This document shows positions 1-5,152 of a stretch of 6,194 bases of DNA, piece after piece; position 1 is the first letter of the stretch; every line of letters starts with the position of its first letter. The stretch comes from Candidatus Magasanikiibacteriota bacterium (GTDB taxonomy: Bacteria; Patescibacteriota; Patescibacteriia; Magasanikbacterales; UBA922). The DNA is taken from the NCBI GenBank assembly GCA_023246555.1, contig JAHFIC010000041.1, positions 1 to 6,194 of the forward strand, read 5' to 3'. A program made the position numbers and the translations under genes. The notes beneath the pieces are model-generated. The model searched no databases, was not told the DNA's origin, and saw only the letters and a list, made by a program, of their open reading frames with translations.

Positions 1-193
1 AGACATAATAGACAAACGGTGTCTTCTGCTCGACGGCATCACGATATGGGAGCAGATGATTTTCGACCCATAAGCGCCCGATATACCCCCAAGCGCCCTC
101 GTCGTTTGTCATGGGAAGCCCGGTAAACGATACGATAGACAAGAGTACGGCGCCGAGCGCCAACCAAAACCATAGGCGATGAAGCAATTTCAT
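1..193 (-). CDS. Membrane GT-C (GT39/PMT/ArnT-like) glycosyltransferase, N-terminal part only
   Basis: Reading leftwards from the ATG at 193-191, the frame stays open for 64 codons to the window edge, so only the N-terminus is visible. Residues 5-26 are hydrophobic, fitting a first membrane helix or signal anchor. Next come N30-D31-E32-G33, an aromatic/Gly stretch around Y37, then LPYRDAV at 48-54 and QKTPF at 56-60. An acidic DE just after the first helix followed by PYRD and K-x-P is the hallmark first extracytoplasmic loop of GT-C enzymes, which transfer sugars from polyprenyl-phosphate donors. The start codon overlaps the TGA of the upstream glycosyltransferase as ATGA, and there is no good Shine-Dalgarno, so translation is probably coupled. 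Inference: it transfers a sugar to a lipid-linked glycan or protein outside the membrane. It could instead be a GT-C-fold protein of unknown acceptor; the catalytic C-terminal part is off the window. Confidence 0.75.
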   Translation of the reverse strand, partial: MKLLHRLWFWLALGAVLLSIVSFTGLPMTNDEGAWGYIGRLWVENHLLPYRDAVEQKTPFVYYV

Positions 194-906
194 AAACGCA
201 CAAATCGATATTTGAAGATAAGCGGCAACATGCGAAACCCCAACTTCGCCGCTTTCCATACCGTACCGGTATAGGTTGATTCTCCCACGCGCGGCAGATA
301 CATCACCGGAATTTCCACGGATTTCAGACCGCGACGAATAAGCCAGATCATCATTTCCGGAGAAAATTTCCCACCCCCCTCTGATCGTGGAAATAAATCC
401 ACAATCGCATTGAGCGCCTCGCGGGTTATGAGCCGGTAAGTGCACCCGACATCGGTGATGGTTGGAGCATTATGAAGCACCTCCAAAAACTTTGCCATCG
501 CCCAGTTGCCAAACCGCACCATCCAGGGCATAAATGCGCCAGACCAAATCGTCGCTCGTGATGTCCTCGTGCCAAAAACGACCTGAAAATCATCACTATA
601 CAAAAGAAACTTATGAAGATCGCGAGGCAAAAAGGTTCCATCAGCTTCAACCATGATCAAAAGGTCCCCCGTTGCTTCTTTGAGTCCGCGCATGAGCGCG
701 TGCCCATATCCTTGATGCTCTGATTCTTTCACATACGTCGCTCGTGTTTTCTTAATTTCTGTTTCTGTCGGCGGTCGCGCATTATTATCGACGGCAATAA
801 CTTCATCCACAAACCCAGTCGCAAAAAAACCATCAATCACTCCAGCGATACTCCTGGCTTCGTTGTATGTTGGGATAATGATACTCACCCTCTTTCCTTG
901 ATACAT
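190..906 (-). CDS. Family 2 glycosyltransferase (GT-A fold, dolichol-phosphate-mannose-synthase-like)
   Basis: 238 residues, soluble, no clear membrane helices. The N-terminal core VSIIIPTYNEA (7-17) and the nucleotide-sugar site VDNNA (39-43) are typical of GT2. The metal-binding motif reads E87-A88-D89-G90 instead of DxD. GTR (112-114) and DVGCTYRLI (152-160) complete the pattern of a DPM1-like subfamily. The expected role is transfer of a sugar from a nucleotide donor, at the cytoplasmic face, to a polyprenyl phosphate or a growing glycan; donor and acceptor cannot be read from sequence. It starts 3 nt after the amidotransferase stop and its TGA overlaps the next ATG. The ATG at 906 lacks a good Shine-Dalgarno. 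A GTG at 888 (V7) is preceded by AAGGA at good spacing and is a credible alternative start. Such enzymes often feed GT-C enzymes like its downstream neighbour. Confidence 0.88.
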   Translation of the reverse strand: MYQGKRVSIIIPTYNEARSIAGVIDGFFATGFVDEVIAVDNNARPPTETEIKKTRATYVKESEHQGYGHALMRGLKEATGDLLIMVEADGTFLPRDLHKFLLYSDDFQVVFGTRTSRATIWSGAFMPWMVRFGNWAMAKFLEVLHNAPTITDVGCTYRLITREALNAIVDLFPRSEGGGKFSPEMMIWLIRRGLKSVEIPVMYLPRVGESTYTGTVWKAAKLGFRMLPLIFKYRFVRL

Positions 907-909
907 AAG

Positions 910-2091
910 TTAGTCTTTATTCCACAGATGCTGATCCCCCAATTCTTTTCCGCTCATGGTTTGTGCGGGATCATGCCGCCACGGCGCCACGCGCATCTTT
1001 GACACAATCTCGTAGAGCTCGGCCTCACTCATGTTCACCCAGTCGAGAAAAATATCGAGACTCGCGGGCCGCTTTCCTTCCCATTCACCAATGAGCCGCA
1101 TCGCTTCGTCGCGTGTCATCCGGCCATTCCGAATATCGATCGATGCCAGGTGCGACATGCGGCCATAGCCGCGTTTAATAAATTTCAAATAGTCCTGCAC
1201 CCCTTGCATCATGTCCTCGATTTTTTCGTAATTATACTCGGGCGGCACGCCTTCCACTTCATCGCCCTGCCAATCGAGCTCTTTTTGGATAGTTGCCACC
1301 TGTTTTTTCACATCCCATGGCTGGAAACTACCCAAACAAATCGAACGGCATTTGAGCGCACGCAAATCTTCTCGTTTCGGATAGGTGTACGACCAAAGCT
1401 CTTTGGCTGTTACATCGGGAAGTCCCGCTTGCCGCCCTCGTTCATTCAGCATCCCCAGCATGTCTTGTGCCGTAATGCCCAAGTTAATAAACATATTGAA
1501 TCGGCGCTCATCAACTTCTTCCACTTCATCATAGCCGTAATAACTGGTGTATTCCGCCGACGGCTCTCCCCAAATCACCAGCGGCACTTGGAACTTCAGC
1601 GCCGCGTGCATCGGGAACGAAAAAATACCACAGTGCTGGTACCATAAAATATCACCTTTCCGCTCCAAAGACACCCGCATCATTCGCTTGATCAGTGACC
1701 AATTTGCCCGAAATGATAAAAATTCTACGCCGAGTTTTTTGATGACTTTCTCCCGATTCTCCAAAACGCGCGGCCGAAGCAAATGATGGTCAAAACTGAC
1801 GACGAGCGGCTTTAGTCCGTAATCCTTTACGAGGGAGTACACGGTGTAGGAACTATCTTTGCCGCCGGAAAATGGAACGATGCAGTCGTACTCATATTTG
1901 CCGCGATAATCATTGAGGAGCGTCAAAAATTCTTCTCTCTTTTTTCCCCAATCAATTTTTTCTTGTTTAACCGCGACATTTCGACACGTACTGCATACGC
2001 CCTGTTCGTCAAAACTAATAATTTCCTGCGTTTCCGGCATGACGCATTTGGAACATCGTTTGAGGAGCTTTGGATCGCTGATAAATTCCAT
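910..2091 (-). CDS. pseA: N-acetyl sugar amidotransferase (PseA/WbpG family)
   Basis: 393 residues, full length for the family. Four cysteines (C13, C16, C33, C36, two CxxC pairs) look like a small zinc site. The ATP-pyrophosphatase P-loop SGGKDS lies at 75-80. Further family-like blocks are QHCGIF (152-157), GEPSAEYTSYYG (175-186) and KRGYGR (306-311). Known members (WbpG of Pseudomonas LPS, PseA of Campylobacter) activate an N-acetyl sugar with ATP and install an amidino nitrogen; WbpG takes ammonia made by HisH/HisF-like partners. Next to pseB and pseC, the likely product is an acetamidino form of pseudaminic acid (inference). No hisH- or hisF-like gene is visible here, so partners must lie elsewhere or the enzyme uses another ammonia source. 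The start is 3 nt after the GNAT stop, with no strong Shine-Dalgarno, directly behind a 7-bp tandem repeat. The stop is TAA at 912-910. The family call is firm; the exact substrate is not. Confidence 0.9.
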   Translation of the reverse strand: MEFISDPKLLKRCSKCVMPETQEIISFDEQGVCSTCRNVAVKQEKIDWGKKREEFLTLLNDYRGKYEYDCIVPFSGGKDSSYTVYSLVKDYGLKPLVVSFDHHLLRPRVLENREKVIKKLGVEFLSFRANWSLIKRMMRVSLERKGDILWYQHCGIFSFPMHAALKFQVPLVIWGEPSAEYTSYYGYDEVEEVDERRFNMFINLGITAQDMLGMLNERGRQAGLPDVTAKELWSYTYPKREDLRALKCRSICLGSFQPWDVKKQVATIQKELDWQGDEVEGVPPEYNYEKIEDMMQGVQDYLKFIKRGYGRMSHLASIDIRNGRMTRDEAMRLIGEWEGKRPASLDIFLDWVNMSEAELYEIVSKMRVAPWRHDPAQTMSGKELGDQHLWNKD

Positions 2092-2092
2092 A

Positions 2093-2117
2093 TTCTACTT
2101 TCTACTTTCTACTTTCT
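2093..2117. repeat. 7-bp tandem repeat at the GNAT/amidotransferase junction
   Basis: On the plus strand TTCTACT occurs three times in a row (2093-2099, 2100-2106, 2107-2113), followed by a partial TTCT. On the coding strand it supplies the GNAT C-terminal codons (V-E-S-R-K), the TAG stop and the bases just before the ATG at 2091. Because 7 is not a multiple of 3, gain or loss of one unit would shift the GNAT frame and move its stop relative to the next start. Confidence 0.85.
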
Positions 2118-2625
2118 TTACCATAAACACCTGATCGAACTTTTTCCCGCTATGATTCAGGGCATCCTTTTCCACTCGATCCACCACAAACCCGCACTTC
2201 TCATAGACGCGAATCGCGGCGGCATTTTCTGCAATCACTCCAAGATTCATCTCGGTGACGCCTAAGTGCCGAAAAGCATAGTCAGAGACGGCATTGGTTA
2301 CTTCGGTCGCAATTCCTTTTCCCCACCAGAATCGTTCGCCGATCAGAATCCCCATGGTCGCGCGCCCACCTTCAATCGGCTCGAGTTTCACATTGCCAAT
2401 GTGCTCACCGGTTTCCTTCACAAAAATCCCCAAAAAAAGCGCCGTTCCGCTCTTCTGCTTTTCTTCAATATAGCGCGCCAACGATTCGATCGTCGCGTTC
2501 CTGGTTTCCAGGTATTGATTCACGGTCTTATCTTTGAGCCAGGAGACATACCGCTCGGTCGCGTCTGAAACATCGAGCGAGCGAAGGGTGAGCCGTTCCG
2601 ACTCAATCGGGATTGTTAGTATCAT
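2095..2625 (-). CDS. GNAT family N-acetyltransferase (RimJ/RimL-like), probable sugar 4-N-acetyltransferase in the PseH position
   Basis: 176 residues, one GNAT domain. The N-terminus ESERLTLRSL (8-17) is typical of RimJ/RimL-type members. The acetyl-CoA loop is in GERFWWGKGIATE (96-108), and the C-terminal ENAAAIRVYEKCGF (133-146) is the classic motif-B helix. It overlaps the pseC stop as ATGA, which points to coupled translation and a shared pathway. By position it would acetylate the C4 amine of UDP-4-amino-4,6-dideoxy-L-AltNAc made by PseC, the PseH step. That substrate is inferred from context: RimJ-like enzymes also modify proteins and other amino sugars, and another acyl group is possible. 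The last codons and the TAG stop lie in a 7-bp tandem repeat that may make the C-terminus variable. Confidence 0.85.
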   Translation of the reverse strand: MILTIPIESERLTLRSLDVSDATERYVSWLKDKTVNQYLETRNATIESLARYIEEKQKSGTALFLGIFVKETGEHIGNVKLEPIEGGRATMGILIGERFWWGKGIATEVTNAVSDYAFRHLGVTEMNLGVIAENAAAIRVYEKCGFVVDRVEKDALNHSGKKFDQVFMVKKVESRK

Positions 2626-3743
2626 ACGACAATCGAGCGAACCACATCAATAACATGGCTTTGATCTTCTTTGGAAAGATCCGGGTACAATGGCAGGGAG
2701 ATGCTTCGCGCATACAAGTCTTCGCTGATCGGATACGAGACGTCAGCAAATCCGTGCTGTCGGTAATACGGGTGGGTGTGAACCGGAATATGGTGCACCT
2801 GCACGCCGATTCCGGCATCACGAAGCGCTTGAAAGATAGCGCTCCGGCGGGGAACCAGCGCATCCGCGAGACGAATCACATACAGATGCCAGGCAGATTC
2901 TGCGTCTGAAGCGGGTGTCATGAACCCTGCGTTCCCGCGAAATGCTTCACCGTATCGCGCGACAATCGCGCGCCGTTTTTCGAGAAAACGATCTAGCTTT
3001 TTCATTTGCACCAATCCCAAAGCAGACTGGATATCGGTCAGACGATAGTTTTGTCCCAACAGGTGCATCTCCATGTACCACGGCCCGGGTGATGGGTGAA
3101 TGAGTTCCGTCTTCGTCATCCCATGCGTCACGAACTTTTTCAAAAATCGATAATAGGATTCGTTGTTGGTGAGGATCGCGCCGCCCTCGCCGGTCGTAAT
3201 ACTCTTGACTGGATGAAAACTGAGCGTCGTCAAATCCGCAATACTGCCGATCTTTCTTCCTTTGTACGAAGCGCCAAGCGCTTGCGCCGCGTCCTCGACG
3301 ACAACCAAATTGCGCCGCTTCGCAATGCCCATGATGGTACCAAGATCAACCGGACGACCCGTATAATCAATCGGTGCAATGAGTTTTGTCTTTGAGGTAA
3401 TCGCCGCTTCGATCCGGGACGGATCTATATTGCCGGTCACGGGGAGAACGTCAACAAATACCGGTGTTGCCCCTTGCCACAACCCAGCATTCGCCGTCGC
3501 GGCAAATGTCATGGGACTCGTGATGAATTCATCGCCCTGGCCTAAACCAGCCGCCGCGTACGCGGCGTGAAGCGCGGCTGTGCCATTTGACACCGCAACC
3601 GCATACCGCGCCCCGCAATAATCCGCGAGTGTTTGCTCAAATTGCTCTACTAACGGCCCTTGCGTCAAATATGGAGAACGAAGCGCATCGAGGACTGCGG
3701 CAATATCGTCATCGCCCAGCGATTGACGTCCGTAGGGAATCAT
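2622..3743 (-). CDS. pseC: UDP-4-amino-4,6-dideoxy-N-acetyl-beta-L-altrosamine transaminase
   Basis: 373 residues, a complete fold-type I PLP aminotransferase of the DegT/DnrJ/EryC1 family. The N-terminus IPYGRQSL (2-9) with YLTQGP (25-30) is very typical of PseC. Cofactor features are NGTAALHAAY (53-62), VVEDAAQ (148-154; D151 faces the pyridine nitrogen) and the Schiff-base lysine K180 in SFHPVKSITTGEGG (175-188). HHIPVHTHPYY (317-327) is the usual C-terminal block. PseC moves the amino group of L-glutamate to C4 of the 4-keto sugar made by PseB, in the cytoplasm. Its ATG overlaps the pseB TGA (ATGA), and its own TGA overlaps the GNAT ATG, so three consecutive pathway steps are translationally linked. 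The alternative, a related 4-aminotransferase of the bacillosamine/legionaminic route, is less likely because the upstream dehydratase is of the inverting PseB type. Confidence 0.95.
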   Translation of the reverse strand: MIPYGRQSLGDDDIAAVLDALRSPYLTQGPLVEQFEQTLADYCGARYAVAVSNGTAALHAAYAAAGLGQGDEFITSPMTFAATANAGLWQGATPVFVDVLPVTGNIDPSRIEAAITSKTKLIAPIDYTGRPVDLGTIMGIAKRRNLVVVEDAAQALGASYKGRKIGSIADLTTLSFHPVKSITTGEGGAILTNNESYYRFLKKFVTHGMTKTELIHPSPGPWYMEMHLLGQNYRLTDIQSALGLVQMKKLDRFLEKRRAIVARYGEAFRGNAGFMTPASDAESAWHLYVIRLADALVPRRSAIFQALRDAGIGVQVHHIPVHTHPYYRQHGFADVSYPISEDLYARSISLPLYPDLSKEDQSHVIDVVRSIVV

Positions 3744-4729
3744 AGCGATTCGAGCAACCGCTTCAGCCCTTCATGGTCGAGCCAATCGCTATTTTTGTGA
3801 CTGGCAAAAAAGAAATCATTTGGAACATTTTTACCACCGGCATACTGTTCTTCCAAAGAATACCAGCGATTTTCCGGCAAAATCACATAATACGAGTCAA
3901 ACTCCTTCGTATGCCGCGCTTCTTCCGGTGTAATCAGCGTTTCGTGCAATTTCTCGCCCGGCCGAATCCCAATCACGCGGATGGTACTCTCCGGCGCCAT
4001 GGCCTGAATAAAATCTTTAATCTTCATGGAAGGAATTTTCGGGACAAAAATCTCTCCGCCGTGCATGCGCGCAAGCGCGTTAAAAACCAAATCAATTCCT
4101 TGATCAAGTGTAATCCAAAACCGCGTCATGTCTTCGTGCGTCAGTGTGACTTCGCCGGTTTTCCTTTGTTCCTCAATCACTTTGACGAGACTGCCACGGC
4201 TGCCAACCACATTGCCATACCGGACAACGGAAAGTTTTGTCCCGTCAGCGCCGCTATAGGAATTGCTGGCAACCATAAGGCGCTCGGCGCAGAGTTTTGT
4301 AGCGCCATACAGATTTGCCGGATTGGCCGCCTTGTCAGTGGAAACCAGCAACAATTTTTTTACTTTCTGATCAATCGCGGCATTAATGACATTCTGCGTG
4401 CCGATAATATTGGTCTGAACGGCTTCAAATGGATTGTATTCGAGCATGGGAACTTGTTTCAGCGCCGCCGCATGGACAACGTAATCAACCCCGCGAAACG
4501 CTCGCTGTAATCGCGGTAAATCACGAATATCACCCAAAAAAAATCGCAGGCGCCGCTCGGGATCAGGAATCGTCGCTTCCATGACTGACTGTTTGAGTTC
4601 ATCGCGGGAAAAAATGATAATCCGCGCCGCGCTGGTTTCGGCCAAAAGCGTTTGAACAAATTTATGTCCAAAAGAACCGGTGCCGCCGGTAACAAGAATC
4701 GCTTTATTGTCGAGAAAATCCCATGTCAT
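3740..4729 (-). CDS. pseB: UDP-N-acetylglucosamine 4,6-dehydratase (inverting)
   Basis: 329 residues from the chosen start. It is a short-chain dehydratase with the NAD(P)-binding loop TGGTGSFG (14-21), the substrate-binding block HAAALKQVPMLEYNP (86-100), and catalytic D132, K133 and Y141 in STDKAANPANLYGATK (130-145). These numbers match those I remember for Helicobacter FlaA1/PseB. RPGEKLHETL (256-265) is typical of the family. It converts UDP-GlcNAc to the 4-keto-6-deoxy L-arabino sugar with C5 inversion, the first committed step to pseudaminic acid. Start choice: an upstream in-frame ATG at 4741 would add MESD, but it has no Shine-Dalgarno and sits inside a likely -10 box. The ATG at 4729 has GGAGAG just upstream and gives a family-like N-terminus. 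It is the first gene of the minus-strand operon and overlaps pseC by 4 nt. Confidence 0.96.
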   Translation of the reverse strand: MTWDFLDNKAILVTGGTGSFGHKFVQTLLAETSAARIIIFSRDELKQSVMEATIPDPERRLRFFLGDIRDLPRLQRAFRGVDYVVHAAALKQVPMLEYNPFEAVQTNIIGTQNVINAAIDQKVKKLLLVSTDKAANPANLYGATKLCAERLMVASNSYSGADGTKLSVVRYGNVVGSRGSLVKVIEEQRKTGEVTLTHEDMTRFWITLDQGIDLVFNALARMHGGEIFVPKIPSMKIKDFIQAMAPESTIRVIGIRPGEKLHETLITPEEARHTKEFDSYYVILPENRWYSLEEQYAGGKNVPNDFFFASHKNSDWLDHEGLKRLLESL

Positions 4730-4733
4730 ATCG

Positions 4734-4739
4734 CTCTCC
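4734..4739 (-). promoter_or_regulatory. Shine-Dalgarno GGAGAG that sets the pseB start at 4729
   Basis: On the minus strand GGAGAG is followed by CGAT and then the ATG at 4729. It overlaps the codons that the upstream ATG at 4741 would use. This favours the shorter protein. If the promoter at 4740-4768 is the true one, this motif would be at or before the transcript start, so the site is uncertain. Confidence 0.55.
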
Positions 4740-4768
4740 ATCTTAGCAAAAAATGGTCAAAAAGACAA
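4740..4768 (-). promoter_or_regulatory. Candidate sigma70-type promoter of the pseB operon
   Basis: On the minus strand TTGTCT (4768-4763) is separated by exactly 17 bp from TAAGAT (4745-4740), with an extended -10 TGC at 4748-4746. Transcription would start near 4733-4731, only 2-4 nt before the ATG at 4729, giving an almost leaderless mRNA. An alternative -35, TTGTCA at 4780-4775, has only a weak -10 partner (ACCATT). Called on base matches only. Confidence 0.4.
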
Positions 4769-4773
4769 GATCA

Positions 4774-4802
4774 TTGACAAAAACGGAAAAATATGTAAGG
4801 AT
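4774..4802 (+). promoter_or_regulatory. Sigma70-type promoter of the small membrane protein gene
   Basis: A perfect -35 TTGACA (4774-4779) is followed after 17 bp by the -10-like AAGGAT (4797-4802), with TG at the extended -10 position (4794-4795). The -10 hexamer is imperfect, but the strong -35 and TG can compensate. The start would be near 4808-4810, leaving a leader of about 23-25 nt before the ATG at 4833. The -35 overlaps, on the other strand, a TTGTCA that could serve the divergent operon. Confidence 0.6.
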
Positions 4803-4814
4803 GGACGTTGTCCA
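4802..4814. promoter_or_regulatory. Inverted repeat TGGAC-GTT-GTCCA at the transcription start of the small gene
   Basis: A perfect 5-bp inverted repeat with a 3-nt centre spans roughly -7 to +5 of the predicted plus-strand promoter. Such a position fits a repressor operator. In RNA only part of it would be transcribed, so a 5' hairpin is less likely. Short palindromes also occur by chance, so the role is a suggestion only. Confidence 0.3.
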
Positions 4815-4817
4815 GCG

Positions 4818-4825
4818 AGGAGGAG
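4818..4825 (+). promoter_or_regulatory. Strong Shine-Dalgarno AGGAGGAG for the 82-residue ORF
   Basis: AGGAGG (4818-4823) is a full anti-16S match ending 9 nt before the ATG at 4833; the second GGAG (4822-4825) ends 7 nt before it. It is the best ribosome-binding site in the window and the main reason to accept this short ORF and this start. Confidence 0.8.
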
Positions 4826-4832
4826 ATCTTTA

Positions 4833-5081
4833 ATGAAACCACAAAATATGTTGACCGTCGCCGCGACGGTCATCGCCTTCGTTTTCGCAATATTCCTTGG
4901 AGCCATTACGGTGCAGCGATTGCTGCCCGCCAGTATCCTCATGGGGATCTTGTATCTCCTCGTCAGCGCGAAACTCGAGCTGATGAGCACGCTTCCGGTG
5001 GATCGACACTTCTGGATCCGACGGATCCTCGAGATGTGCGCCCTTTGCTGGGGGTGGGTCTTGGGGAGGTTCCTCATCTAG
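4833..5081 (+). CDS. Small hydrophobic (predicted membrane) protein of unknown function
   Basis: 82 residues, and I do not recognise the family. Three hydrophobic stretches can be seen: about 7-27, 31-46 and 65-82, the last containing E67 and R79 and therefore less certain. The polar link at 47-64 carries K47, E49, D57, R58, H59, R63 and R64. C69 and C72 form a CxxC (C-A-L-C) in the last segment. The gene has its own TTGACA promoter, the strongest Shine-Dalgarno here, and a hairpin terminator 22 nt after its TAG. It is therefore a monocistronic unit on the opposite strand, wedged between the peptidase gene (convergent) and the pseB operon (divergent). Coding is supported by these signals, not by homology. 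It could be a small membrane component of glycan export or assembly, but location is the only hint of that. A longer ORF in another frame here lacks such signals. Confidence 0.75.
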   Translation: MKPQNMLTVAATVIAFVFAIFLGAITVQRLLPASILMGILYLLVSAKLELMSTLPVDRHFWIRRILEMCALCWGWVLGRFLI

Positions 5082-5102
5082 CAGAGAGCCTCCGCCCTTT
5101 CT

Positions 5103-5152
5103 GCCGACCGCAGTTCACACGCTGGACTGAATCGCGGTCGGCGTTTTTATTT
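5103..5152 (+). terminator. Intrinsic terminator of the small gene, overlapping the 3' end of the peptidase gene
   Basis: GCCGACCGC (5103-5111) pairs with GCGGTCGGC (5134-5142). After one mismatch the stem continues for about 5 more pairs (5113-5117 with 5128-5132, one G-T wobble), with a 10-nt loop. A T-rich tail TTTTTATTT follows at 5144-5152. This is a textbook Rho-independent terminator on the plus strand. Read from the minus strand the hairpin is followed by AGAAAGGGC, with no T run, so it is not expected to stop the peptidase transcript. The peptidase TGA (5117-5115) and final codons are inside the stem and loop. Confidence 0.85.

Noticed and set aside
1150..1647. 165-residue plus-strand ORF antisense to the amidotransferase
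   Set aside because: Shadow of a well-supported gene; no start signal and no family features.
3773..4510. 245-residue plus-strand ORF antisense to pseB
   Set aside because: Its composition is that of a reverse-complement shadow, it has no start signals, and the opposite strand encodes a strongly conserved PseB.
4747..4778. Possible minus-strand terminator: GTCAA/TTGAC stem followed by a T run
   Set aside because: Only 5 weak base pairs with a 13-nt loop, so too unstable. The region is better explained as overlapping promoters.
4974..5033. Cluster of restriction-like hexamers (CTCGAG twice, GGATCC twice) resembling a cloning polylinker
   Set aside because: They lie within the small membrane protein frame, encode ordinary residues, and no vector sequence surrounds them. 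Chance is the simplest reading.
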